Shown: in pieces, positions 30,692 to 38,777 of the stretch
Position numbering within the stretch: the first letter of the stretch is position 1
Layout of the letters: every line of letters begins with the position of its first letter
From: an uncultured Eggerthellaceae bacterium
GTDB lineage: Bacteria; Actinomycetota; Coriobacteriia; Coriobacteriales; Eggerthellaceae
Assembly: GCA_910584145.1 (NCBI GenBank)
Contig: CAJTXX010000008.1
Span: 1 to 60,172 of the forward strand
Direction of reading: 5' to 3'
DNA length: 60,172 nt
The notes under the pieces: model-generated
Databases searched by the model: none
Told to the model about the DNA's origin: nothing
Seen by the model: the letters and a program-made list of their open reading frames with translations, nothing else
Position numbers and translations under genes: made by a program

Positions 30692-31717
30692 TTATCGTAA
30701 AACTCCTGTTCGTACAAAAACCCTCAAGAGAGAAGAGCACCGCCTTCGAATGCATTGCACGAAGAGGCGCTGCTTAAAACCGAGGAGTTCAACTGGGTAT
30801 TCAGCTATTATCTGCTGCACGAGCTCGTCGTTGCATATCTCTGAGAGCCTTTCAGAGGTCAAGCCGTCATCGCAACCAGCCTCTTGGGCGATGCACATCC
30901 TCAGATTGATGAAGAACGTCTTGGAGAATCGGGTCGCGCAGATCTCCCAAACCCCGGCACGGAGCATCTCTTCTCTCATCGCGCAGTGGAATCGCTTTAT
31001 CTTCTCGAATCTATCCGATCGAAAGGACTTCGTCAGGGAGCCCGAGCGCTGTACATAGGCATAATACGTACCAGGAATGAGCGCCACCGAATCTGCCTGC
31101 AGATAATATTCGAGATTGAAGAACATATCCTCAGAGATGATCTCCCTCTCTGACGGGAATCTGATGCCATTCTCTTTGATCATATCCAGCGAATAGAGCA
31201 CGTGCTTTGCTCCGACGCAGATGGAATCGTGGCATCCAGGGCTACTCCCCATCATCTTCGGCAGGAATTCATCCCTTACCGCGTCGCCCTCGAACAGCAC
31301 GTGGGAGCCGTACTCATACGTCGCAAGGATCTGCCCATCCTCGCTGACCTCATCATAGCCGCACAGCACCGCAGCGCACCGAGAGCTTTGATATGCAGTC
31401 TTCAGCGCCTCTATCATCGACGGATAAGCACGGTCGTCTCCATCGATGAATACGATATGGGTCCCCGATGCCGTCTCGATCGCACTGTTACAGGCCAGGC
31501 CCAATCCTTCGTTCGCCTTGTGCAGCACGCGGATGATCCCATGATCGGCAGCATATCTATCGCATATCTCAGAGCTACCATCGGTTGAGCCATCATCTAT
31601 CAAGATGATCTCGTCAGCGCTGACAGTCTGAGCCAAGATAGAATCGATGCACTTCTCGAGGTATCCCGCGATGTTATAAACCGGCACCGCAATGGTTATA
31701 GAGCACTCGCTCCTCAC
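30692..31717 (-). CDS. Family 2 glycosyltransferase
   Basis: A 341-residue GT2 (GT-A fold) inverting transferase. N-terminal SITIAVPVYNIAGYLEKCID, DDGSTDGSSEIC, GLGLACNSAIETASGTHIVF and the metal-binding IDGDDRAYPSM are canonical; ISEDMFFNLEYYL supplies the catalytic-base region (ED). Start is GTG 31717, overlapping the upstream stop as GTGA. It adds one sugar of the repeat unit at the cytoplasmic face; donor and acceptor unknown. Confidence 0.9.
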   Translation of the reverse strand: MRSECSITIAVPVYNIAGYLEKCIDSILAQTVSADEIILIDDGSTDGSSEICDRYAADHGIIRVLHKANEGLGLACNSAIETASGTHIVFIDGDDRAYPSMIEALKTAYQSSRCAAVLCGYDEVSEDGQILATYEYGSHVLFEGDAVRDEFLPKMMGSSPGCHDSICVGAKHVLYSLDMIKENGIRFPSEREIISEDMFFNLEYYLQADSVALIPGTYYAYVQRSGSLTKSFRSDRFEKIKRFHCAMREEMLRAGVWEICATRFSKTFFINLRMCIAQEAGCDDGLTSERLSEICNDELVQQIIAEYPVELLGFKQRLFVQCIRRRCSSLLRVFVRTGVLR

Positions 31718-32817
31718 GATCGAGCACCTAACGCAACGATAGCGGATCGATACAGCTCGATAAGGCCGCTAACGACATCTTCCTTCGAGTATCCCTTATC
31801 GTGGATAGCCTTGAGAGCCGATTCCGGATCGAGCCGCTCCGCCCCCAGTAGAGCATCAGCCCATACCGCATCGGGGCTATCAAGCGAAAGCCTCTCGAGC
31901 CCATCCGTCAGACGGACCTCCTCCGTTACGGAATCGGATGCGACCACAGGCGCTCCATTGCATTGGGCTTCAACCAAAGCCATCGGCAGACCCTCGTAGA
32001 ATGAAGGATGGAGCACAACATCGAGGGCGCTATATGCTTCGCGCATATCATCGACGAGACCGGCGAAAACGACCTTCCCATTGAGGCCCTGCCTGTCGAC
32101 CTCAGCCTCCAAGAGCGCCCGCAGCTCTCCATCTCCGATGAAGACCAACGTAGCAGAAGAACGCCTCGCGACAAGTTCCCTGAATATCGACACCGCTCTT
32201 CGATGATTCTTCACCGGAACGAGCGATCCAACGCATCCTACCAAGAAAGCATCTGATGGTATGCCGTAGCGACCCCTGAATCTGCTTCTGGCCACACCAG
32301 AGAATCTGAAGCCTTCGGTATCTACGCCATTATTGACGAGCATGAAGGACGCATCTCTGAAAAGGAACTCACCGGCAACACGAGAGCAGGCGACTCTCCC
32401 CGTTTCCGATCCATGATAACCCGTCCATAGCAGCCTATTTGCCGCACGTTTTACCGAGCCCGCATCCATCCCTAAGCCGGAATTATGCGCATGGATGATC
32501 CTAACGGGAACCCCAGCCCTCTTCGCTGCGCGTGCGAAGAAGAACCCAGACGCGTTGTTCGTATGGATATGGACAACATCGTAGGCATTCTCCCGAAGGA
32601 ACGCATTCAAACGGGCTCCTGCGGCGAAGAAGCTCCACAGTGAATCGTTCGGCACCAAGGGACCGTACTGACCGCATGCAGCATCTAGGCTGATAGGTGA
32701 GCAAATGGATAGGATGTCTTGATCGAACGAATCTGACACCCTCGATAAGATGAGCCCTTCAACAAAACGCTCCACGCCACCATCTGACCAACGATTCACT
32801 ATATGGAGAATGCGCAT
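31714..32817 (-). CDS. Family 4 glycosyltransferase (EpsF/CapM-like)
   Basis: A 367-residue GT4 (GT-B fold, retaining) transferase. N-terminal domain: RILHIVNRWSDGGVERFVEG and VVHIHTNNASGFFFARAAKR. C-terminal domain: GCVGSLVPVKNHRRAVSIF, FIGDGELRALLE, VVLHPSFYEGLPMALVEAQC (the E..E nucleotide-sugar motif). It follows wecB by 61 bases and overlaps the GT2 gene by 4. Specificity not predictable from sequence alone. Confidence 0.9.
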   Translation of the reverse strand: MRILHIVNRWSDGGVERFVEGLILSRVSDSFDQDILSICSPISLDAACGQYGPLVPNDSLWSFFAAGARLNAFLRENAYDVVHIHTNNASGFFFARAAKRAGVPVRIIHAHNSGLGMDAGSVKRAANRLLWTGYHGSETGRVACSRVAGEFLFRDASFMLVNNGVDTEGFRFSGVARSRFRGRYGIPSDAFLVGCVGSLVPVKNHRRAVSIFRELVARRSSATLVFIGDGELRALLEAEVDRQGLNGKVVFAGLVDDMREAYSALDVVLHPSFYEGLPMALVEAQCNGAPVVASDSVTEEVRLTDGLERLSLDSPDAVWADALLGAERLDPESALKAIHDKGYSKEDVVSGLIELYRSAIVALGARS

Positions 32818-32878
32818 ATCGGCTCTATCTGCGATCCAAGAACATGAGCGATGTGATCATATGCCGCACGATGCTGTC

Positions 32879-33973
32879 TTAATCCACCAAGCATGCGACT
32901 ATCCGCTCGCTCGCATGCCCGTCGCCGTACGGGTTCGAGGCGTGCGCCATCGCTTGGTAGGCGTCATCGTCGTCGAGCAGATGCGCGAACTCGCGATAGA
33001 TATCCTCCTCTGCGGTGCCGACGAGCTTCAGCGTGCCAGCCTCCACGCCCTCGGGGCGCTCGGTGGTGTCGCGCATCACGAGCACGGGCACGCCGAGGCT
33101 CGGAGCCTCTTCCTGGATGCCTCCCGAATCGGTCAGGATCAGGTGCGAGCGCGCCATCAGGTTATGGAAATCGAGAACCCCCATCGGCTCGATCAATCGC
33201 AAGCGCTCGAAGCCATCGAGCTCAGCATGAGCCGCTTCGCGCACCTGAGGATTCATGTGGATAGGATAGACCGCCTTCGTATCAGGATGCTCCTCCATCA
33301 CGCGGCGTATCGCCCGGAACATCGCACGCATCGGCTCGCCTAGGTTCTCACGCCGATGCGCCGTTATGAGGATGAGCCGGCTGCCGGCTGCCCAGTCGAT
33401 GATCTCATGCCGATAGCCATCCCGAACCGTCGTACGCAGCGCATCTATGCCGGTATTGCCCGTCACAGATATCTTCGCCGAGTCCTTTCCCTCAGCTATC
33501 AGGTTCCGCCGTGCGGTCTCGGTCGGCGCGAACAGATAATCGGAGATGGTATCGACGACCTGCCGGTTGAACTCCTCCGGCCAAGGCGACTGGAGGTTGT
33601 AGGTGCGCAGCCCCGCTTCTACATGCCCGATCCTCACATGCAGATAGAACGCCGCGAGTGCCGCCGCGAAGCTCGTCGTGGTGTCACCATGCACCAGCAC
33701 CACATCGGGCTCTACCTCGGTCATCACCTCTCTGAACCCGAGCAGCACATCGCTCGTGATATCGAACAGGTCCTGCTGCGCGCGCATGATATCCAGGTCG
33801 CGATCCGGTTCGACACTGAACGCCTCGAGCACCTGATCGAGCATGCTGCGATGCTGGCCGGTAACGCACACCACCGTCTCGAACTCGTCAGGGCGGCCCT
33901 TCAGCTCCTTCACGAGCGGGCACATCTTGATGGCCTCAGGACGCGTGCCGAACACCACGAGCACGCGCTTCAC
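32879..33973 (-). CDS. wecB: UDP-N-acetylglucosamine 2-epimerase (non-hydrolysing, WecB type)
   Basis: Interconverts UDP-GlcNAc and UDP-ManNAc. 364 residues beginning MKRVLVVFGTRPEAIKMCPL (from GTG 33973), with the family blocks VVCVTGQHRSMLDQ, VLVHGDTTTSFAAALAAFY, IGHVEAGLRTYN..PEEFNRQ, ITAHRRENLG, YPIHMNPQV and LTDSGGIQEEAPSLG. The start was set at GTG 33973, which follows GGGGAGGAGG and overlaps the tagA stop as GTGA; upstream in-frame codons are inside tagA. Pairing with TagA/WecG suggests its product UDP-ManNAc is the donor for the second sugar of the lipid-linked unit. Confidence 0.93.
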   Translation of the reverse strand: MKRVLVVFGTRPEAIKMCPLVKELKGRPDEFETVVCVTGQHRSMLDQVLEAFSVEPDRDLDIMRAQQDLFDITSDVLLGFREVMTEVEPDVVLVHGDTTTSFAAALAAFYLHVRIGHVEAGLRTYNLQSPWPEEFNRQVVDTISDYLFAPTETARRNLIAEGKDSAKISVTGNTGIDALRTTVRDGYRHEIIDWAAGSRLILITAHRRENLGEPMRAMFRAIRRVMEEHPDTKAVYPIHMNPQVREAAHAELDGFERLRLIEPMGVLDFHNLMARSHLILTDSGGIQEEAPSLGVPVLVMRDTTERPEGVEAGTLKLVGTAEEDIYREFAHLLDDDDAYQAMAHASNPYGDGHASERIVACLVD

Positions 33974-34734
33974 GAGGCCCTCCTCCCCTGCTTTATGCGC
34001 TCGCGCCCGAGGGTCGCCATGAAGCGGGCATTGCCCACGAGATAGCGCTTGAAGAGGCGGCGCGGCTCCTTCGCCATGCGGAAGAGCCATTCGAGGTGCG
34101 CCTCTTGCATCCATCGCGGCGCGCGGGGTATCGAGCCGGACACCACGTCGAAAGAGCCGCCCACTCCGATGAACACCCCATGCAATCCTTGCGCGCGGAA
34201 GTGCTCGATCAGCTGCTCCTTCTTCGGAGAGGTGATGCCGACGAACACGATCGACGCTCCGCTCTCCTCGATAGCGCGCCCCACCGCGTCATAGTCGCCT
34301 TCTGCGAAATAACCATCGCGGATGCCGACGATCGACAGCTCCGGGAACCGCTCGAAGAGCGCCGAGGCCGTACGCTCGACCACCTCGGGCTTCGCGCCGA
34401 GCAGGTATATCCCGATATCCTCACGCTCCACGCGCTCGCAGAGCTCCATCATCAGATCGATGCCGGTCACGCGCTCGGGGACCTCAGCCCCGAGGCTGCG
34501 CGCCGCCATCACGATGGATGCCCCATCGGCGTTGACCACCTCGCAGTTGCGCACGACCTCGTCGATGTAGGGGTCGTCGCGCATCTGGAGGTATTTATCC
34601 GCATTCACGCCCACAAGGTGGGCGAATGAACCCTCTAAAGCGAGTTGGCGTGCCCGCTCTACCGTCTGCTGCATCGTCAGCGGGTCGATGGGCACTCCCA
34701 TCACCTCGACGCGCTCAGGCATCGCGCTCACCAT
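33970..34734 (-). CDS. tagA: WecG/TagA/CpsF family glycosyltransferase (GT26)
   Basis: A 254-residue member of the GT26 family, which transfers ManNAc or ManNAcA to undecaprenyl-PP-GlcNAc. Motifs: GVNADKYLQMRDDPYIDEVV, VVNADGASIVMAARSLG, ERVTGIDLMMELC, IYLLGAKPEVVE and VGITSPKKEQLIEHF...FIGVGGSFDVVSG. Adjacent wecB (donor synthesis) and a WcaJ-like initiating enzyme place it at the second step of repeat-unit assembly. Confidence 0.92.
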   Translation of the reverse strand: MVSAMPERVEVMGVPIDPLTMQQTVERARQLALEGSFAHLVGVNADKYLQMRDDPYIDEVVRNCEVVNADGASIVMAARSLGAEVPERVTGIDLMMELCERVEREDIGIYLLGAKPEVVERTASALFERFPELSIVGIRDGYFAEGDYDAVGRAIEESGASIVFVGITSPKKEQLIEHFRAQGLHGVFIGVGGSFDVVSGSIPRAPRWMQEAHLEWLFRMAKEPRRLFKRYLVGNARFMATLGRERIKQGRRAS

Positions 34735-34737
34735 GCG

Positions 34738-35382
34738 CTAGCAGGCCCCCTCGCCGCTGACCATCACGCCGACCGTCTTGCCGATGACCTTCAGATCGGT
34801 CAGCACAGAGGCGTCACGTATGTAGTCCAGATCGAGGCTCACCATGTCGTCGAAGGACAGGTCGCTCCTGCCGCGTATCTGCCAGTAGCCGGACAGTCCC
34901 GGCTTCACGGTCAGGCGCTTACGGTCGCGCTCGGTGTACTCGGCTACCTCTTGGGGCAGCGGCGGGCGTGGGCCCACGCAGGAGAGCTGGCCTAAGAACA
35001 CGTTCAGGAACTGGGGCATCTCATCTATGGAGTGCTTGCGTATGAAACGGCCCACACGGGTCACGCGCGGGTCGTCTTTCATCTTGAACAGAGGGCCGCT
35101 CGCTTCGTTTTTGCCTGCGAGCTCCGGCAGCAGCTCGTCGGCATCGGGCACCATGCTTCGGAACTTGTACATCTTGAAGGGTTTCTCGTCGCGCCCGAGG
35201 CGCGTCTGGGAATAGATGGGGCTCGCACCAGGCGAGTCGATGACGATGGCAGCCGAGAGCACCACCGCGGGCAGGAAGCCCACCGCGATGACAGCGCTGC
35301 TGAACGCGAGGTCGAATGCCCGCTTCACGAAGCGGTAGCCCAAGCGGGTGCTCGGATGGGGCCTCGCAGCCCCGCGCCGCAC
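34738..35382 (-). CDS. Initiating undecaprenyl-phosphate sugar-1-phosphate transferase
   Basis: A bacterial sugar transferase (WcaJ/RfbP/PglC-type monotopic domain) that loads the first sugar phosphate onto undecaprenyl phosphate. A single hydrophobic re-entrant helix (about 24-48) is followed by RLGRDEKPFKMYKFRSMVPD, KNEASGPLFKMKDDPRVTRV, RKHSIDEMPQFLNVFLG and the SCVGPRPPLPQEV..KPGLSGYWQIRGRSDLSF block. GTG 35382 is only the most upstream standard start; the frame stays open with coding-like codons back to about 35535 (IEQLSTDQTTEELKG...), overlapping the loaP stop, and GTG 35382 has no ribosome binding site. The true N-terminus is uncertain. Confidence 0.9.
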   Translation of the reverse strand: MRRGAARPHPSTRLGYRFVKRAFDLAFSSAVIAVGFLPAVVLSAAIVIDSPGASPIYSQTRLGRDEKPFKMYKFRSMVPDADELLPELAGKNEASGPLFKMKDDPRVTRVGRFIRKHSIDEMPQFLNVFLGQLSCVGPRPPLPQEVAEYTERDRKRLTVKPGLSGYWQIRGRSDLSFDDMVSLDLDYIRDASVLTDLKVIGKTVGVMVSGEGAC

Positions 35383-35521
35383 GGCACCAGCGGCGCGCTC
35401 GCCCGCACTCGGCTCAGCAAGCAGCGCCCCCGCGCCTGCCCGCGACGGGTCATCCGCACGCTCGGGAGAGGTCGCGCCTGCGCCTTTCAGCTCTTCTGTT
35501 GTCTGGTCGGTGCTCAGTTGC

Positions 35522-36034
35522 TCAATTCTTGCGCTTGATGCTCAAGCCCACCTCGGCATTCACCATGCGGCCGAACATCTTCACTTGCAGGTACGCCCGC
35601 TTCTTCCGGTGATTCACCTTCCGTATCAGACCCTCGTGGTGCAGCAGCGGGCCGGCGGTTATCACAAGCTTGCCACCATCCACGTAGCCTTCGCTCATCT
35701 GCACGGTGCGGTCGTCCTTCTGCGTGAATGCGTCGATCCACGCCATCTCGTCCTTGCTCAAAGGAACGAATGCCTTGTCGTTGCCCAACAGTCGCGTGAA
35801 CGCCTTCACACCGCGAAGCCCCTGCTCCACGCGCTCGATCTGGTTGGTCACCACGATGATGTAGCCCGGGAACAGCACCTTCTCCACCGTCTGCCATGCT
35901 CCGCCATGCTTCTCGCCCGTCTTGTAGCGCGGGCAGAAGCATTCCTTGAGCGCAGGAGAATCCGCCGCAGCCTCGCATATCATGTCCACGGCAGCTTGCT
36001 CTTGGCCCGTCGCAACCTGCACGACATACCACAT
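35522..36034 (-). CDS. loaP: LoaP-type NusG paralogue (operon-specific processive antiterminator)
   Basis: A 170-residue specialised NusG with an NGN domain (MWYVVQVATGQEQAAVDMIC, then FCPRYKTGEKHGGAWQTVEKVLFPGYIIV split across residues 35-65) and a C-terminal KOW domain (ITAGPLLHHEGLIRKVNHRK). It differs from housekeeping NusG in length and in heading a glycan operon; such LoaP/RfaH-like factors let RNA polymerase read through terminators in long surface or antibiotic clusters. ATG 36034 was chosen for GAGGAG 6 bases upstream and the family start at MWYV; the open frame to 36103 is leader RNA. It is the first gene of the polysaccharide operon. Confidence 0.88.
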   Translation of the reverse strand: MWYVVQVATGQEQAAVDMICEAAADSPALKECFCPRYKTGEKHGGAWQTVEKVLFPGYIIVVTNQIERVEQGLRGVKAFTRLLGNDKAFVPLSKDEMAWIDAFTQKDDRTVQMSEGYVDGGKLVITAGPLLHHEGLIRKVNHRKKRAYLQVKMFGRMVNAEVGLSIKRKN

Positions 36035-36075
36035 AGGCAACTCCTCAACGACAACGCATTCAGCCCCTTCAAGCC

Positions 36076-36100
36076 AACGGATGCTGAACGCAGCATCGTT
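36076..36100 (-). promoter_or_regulatory. Leader hairpin upstream of loaP
   Basis: On the transcribed strand AACGATGCTG-CGTT-CAGCATCCGTT forms a 10-bp stem with one bulged C and a 4-base loop, about 40 bases before the loaP start. LoaP is known to act through a short RNA hairpin in the leader of its target operon, so this is a candidate recognition element. Binding is inference. Confidence 0.45.
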
Positions 36101-36200
36101 CAAGGCGCAAAGAGTGTTCCTGTTCCCAAAGGAACCGCCGCTATACAGCGCACGCCACCGGGCGATACGTTATATCGGCGCTGACAACTATACCATACAG

Positions 36201-36238
36201 GCAGATGTCGGCGCATCTCCAGAAGCGCCGACATCTGC
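36201..36238. repeat. Perfect 14-bp hairpin between the TIR-ATPase gene and loaP
   Basis: GCAGATGTCGGCGC / GCGCCGACATCTGC with a 10-base loop. It lies 43 bases past the stop of the ATPase-TIR gene. No T-run follows on either strand, so it is not a classic intrinsic terminator; it could be a Rho- or LoaP-related structure or an mRNA-end stabiliser. Confidence 0.55.
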
Positions 36239-36281
36239 GATTCTCGACCCAACGAAAGAGCTTATCAGGCCTTGCACGATC

Positions 36282-38696
36282 CTAACCCATTGCGGTCCGC
36301 ACGCTCTTTATCTGGTCATCCAGCATAAGCTCCATATCCCTGAGAAGCCGCATCGCCCTCATAAGGCCGTTTGATAATGGCTTCAAACGCGGGGAGAGCA
36401 GACGGAACATGCTGAACTGGGCCTCCAAAGCCTCAGCATTGTCTATCGACGAGAAGCTCGCCTTTATCGAATACAACGTGCCTTCGAAAGCAGCGAGCTG
36501 TTCCATCCGGTCATTGGGCGGCAAAACGGAATACAAGCGTACAACCTGTCCCGCTATATCCATGAACTCCAGCCAGAACGAATTCATCTCGTCTATACCC
36601 TCGTCTAGGGTTTCCAGATCCTTCTTCGTCAAAAGGGCGATCCTGGCGCTCCAGTGTTGGTAAGCCTTGGCATCACCATCGGGAGGAATCGGATTGTTCT
36701 CCACATGGGCTATCACAGCGCCGAACGCCTCAACGAACCTGTTCGCCAACGCGTTGAACTCTTCCGCTTTCTCGGAAAAACCTGACACCCTATCCAGAAG
36801 CCCATCAACGCCCTCGAAGCCATCCGCCCAGCTGTCACCAGTCTCGCCACTTGCATCTTCCCCATTATCCGCCGCCACTATGCATTCCCGGACACGAGCG
36901 ACAACGAGCCTGAGCGCGTCTTTGTATTCTCGGCTCTTTCTCTCGGCGTCACGTAAGCTGCTGACATCCTCAACCAGACCAGAGCGCAGCCGCTCCCATA
37001 ACGGATCGCTGCTTATATCGGAATCGGCGGCGAGCGGCTGCCACACCAAAGACAGCAATGTCGTATTCGATGCGCCTTCGGTAGCTCTGAGCATCTTCGA
37101 TAGCTCATCCCTGCATTCTTGAGCACGTATATAGCGAGGGGTGAGCGCGGGCAATATCATGTTCGGTGCTTCGATGCCCTCCTTCAATATATTCTGCCAG
37201 TCTGCTTCCCAGTCGGAGCTCTCAGGTTTGACCAGCACCCTGATGCTTTTGCCGAACTGGAATTCGTACTCCTCCCCGATACTCTTCGCGAAACCGACGA
37301 TCGAGCCATCAAGGTATTCGTTGTCCGCTTCGTTATAGCTCAAGATAACATTCGCCTCTGACGCCATGACCGCCCCGGTTCGCACGGGGGCCATAACGCC
37401 GTACTCGATCCTCGGCCTCGAGGAGGCAGGCAGCGCGGTCTCGGCGCTTTCCCACTGGCGATACAGCGACGATACAGGAATCGCCCACATCTTCTCAGAG
37501 ACTCTCTGTACCTTGCTCCCAAGATATACTACATATCCCTTCTTGAATCGTTCGTCAGCAGCAAGCGCACGCAAGCCCTTGAAGTCGTCATCCCCCACGG
37601 TGACCGAGGATTTCACCTCTATCCCCAGCAACTCGTTCTGTCGCTTCAGCACCAGATCGACCTCCTTCGGCGCTTTTCCCGCTTCGCGCCAATAGAAGCA
37701 CCCCGATCTCACCTCCGCAGATTGCGCAGCAGGAAGCACCTGTGAGACGACATACGATTCGAAGACCTCGCCGAATCTCGGGTCGCTCTCAAGATCGACC
37801 CCCGCATTCAAGAGCACGGCCATGCTGAACGAGGCGTCGATCGGATGCATCTTCGATCGCGTGAATGCATTCTTCCCTGGCTTTTGTCCGAAATTGGGAA
37901 GACTGCGCACAAGGAAGCGCCTCAGGAACATAGCTACGTAACTGCTGATCGTCCTATCTTGATAACCAAGCTCTCTCCCGATGCGGCTGATATTCAGAAT
38001 ACTGCCCGGATGCGCGAGCAGCTGGAAAAGGATCTCTTGGGAGATGGCTCCATCGAACCGCTCCGAAGGGACGAGCGCATCCCCTAGGATGCTATCGATA
38101 TCTTGGAGGATATACCGGATGTGCTCCTCCGCCTTGAAGGCCCTCCCAGAAACGGCATATGTTGGAAACCCCCCTCTGAGCATATCCAAGATGACCTCGC
38201 GCTTGTCCTGCTCATAGGACCGGCTTTCGTCCGGGAGGGCATCCCAGAGGTCATCAGCCAAGTTGCCCCCCTCGTTGAGCAATTCGCGCTTCGTGAGCGG
38301 ATGGAGCGTATACCGCTCCGCTCGACGGGTCAGCGGATCTTGACCATCCAACCCGGCTTTGCCGATTGAGGCGGATCCGGTGAGGACAAACTGCGGGAAG
38401 TCGAAGTTAGCCCGGTCGACAGCTTCCTTGACCGCCAGCGGAAGACCGTCGACCCTCTGGGCCTCATCGATCACCGCAGGTGTCCCGATGCTCTGTATCC
38501 AGCTCGCCGGGTCCCGTTTTGCTTCGTCGTATGTGCGCGTGTCCGCCAGCGTATAATACCTGTACCCATTACGGACAAGCTCCTCGTTGGCGAGCTTGGT
38601 CTTCCCGACCGCCCTTGCACCTTCGAGGATGACAACGCTCTTCTTCGACTTCAATATCCGATTCCCAAGCGGACGGGGAATATATCTTCCTGGCAT
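36282..38696 (-). CDS. AAA_14/DUF4143 ATPase fused to a TIR-like domain
   Basis: An 804-residue fusion. Residues 1-420 are the AAA_14 ATPase plus DUF4143: Walker A GARAVGKT (26-33), Walker B AVIDEAQ (74-80), the winged-helix region (about 215-265) and a restriction-endonuclease-like end with EVD..LLGIEVKSS (E345, D347, E360, K362). Residues about 448-545 read as a TIR domain: NVILSYNEADNEY, DWEADWQNILKEGI, MILPALTPRYIRAQECRDEL (Glu 531 in the usual catalytic position). The last 250 residues are helical and unassigned. AAA_14/DUF4143 proteins are common and of unknown role; a TIR (NAD-cleaving or signalling) fusion suggests a self-contained defence protein. GAGGAG precedes the ATG. It lies between ftsQ and the glycan operon. 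Confidence 0.75.
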   Translation of the reverse strand: MPGRYIPRPLGNRILKSKKSVVILEGARAVGKTKLANEELVRNGYRYYTLADTRTYDEAKRDPASWIQSIGTPAVIDEAQRVDGLPLAVKEAVDRANFDFPQFVLTGSASIGKAGLDGQDPLTRRAERYTLHPLTKRELLNEGGNLADDLWDALPDESRSYEQDKREVILDMLRGGFPTYAVSGRAFKAEEHIRYILQDIDSILGDALVPSERFDGAISQEILFQLLAHPGSILNISRIGRELGYQDRTISSYVAMFLRRFLVRSLPNFGQKPGKNAFTRSKMHPIDASFSMAVLLNAGVDLESDPRFGEVFESYVVSQVLPAAQSAEVRSGCFYWREAGKAPKEVDLVLKRQNELLGIEVKSSVTVGDDDFKGLRALAADERFKKGYVVYLGSKVQRVSEKMWAIPVSSLYRQWESAETALPASSRPRIEYGVMAPVRTGAVMASEANVILSYNEADNEYLDGSIVGFAKSIGEEYEFQFGKSIRVLVKPESSDWEADWQNILKEGIEAPNMILPALTPRYIRAQECRDELSKMLRATEGASNTTLLSLVWQPLAADSDISSDPLWERLRSGLVEDVSSLRDAERKSREYKDALRLVVARVRECIVAADNGEDASGETGDSWADGFEGVDGLLDRVSGFSEKAEEFNALANRFVEAFGAVIAHVENNPIPPDGDAKAYQHWSARIALLTKKDLETLDEGIDEMNSFWLEFMDIAGQVVRLYSVLPPNDRMEQLAAFEGTLYSIKASFSSIDNAEALEAQFSMFRLLSPRLKPLSNGLMRAMRLLRDMELMLDDQIKSVRTAMG

Positions 38697-38714
38697 TTCT
38701 CCTCACCTCAGTAG

Positions 38715-38750
38715 AAATAATTCTGTATCTAGTACGAAAATAATTCTGTA
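38715..38750 (-). promoter_or_regulatory. 13-bp direct repeats upstream of the ATPase-TIR gene
   Basis: AAATAATTCTGTA occurs exactly twice (38715-38727 and 38738-38750), 23 bp apart, within 55 bases of the gene start. The outer copy is enclosed by AGTAC (38731-38735) and GTACT (38748-38752). The spacing of about two helical turns fits a regulator binding on one face of the promoter. Confidence 0.5.
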
Positions 38751-38777
38751 CTATACCAAATCACCGAGATGATCGCA

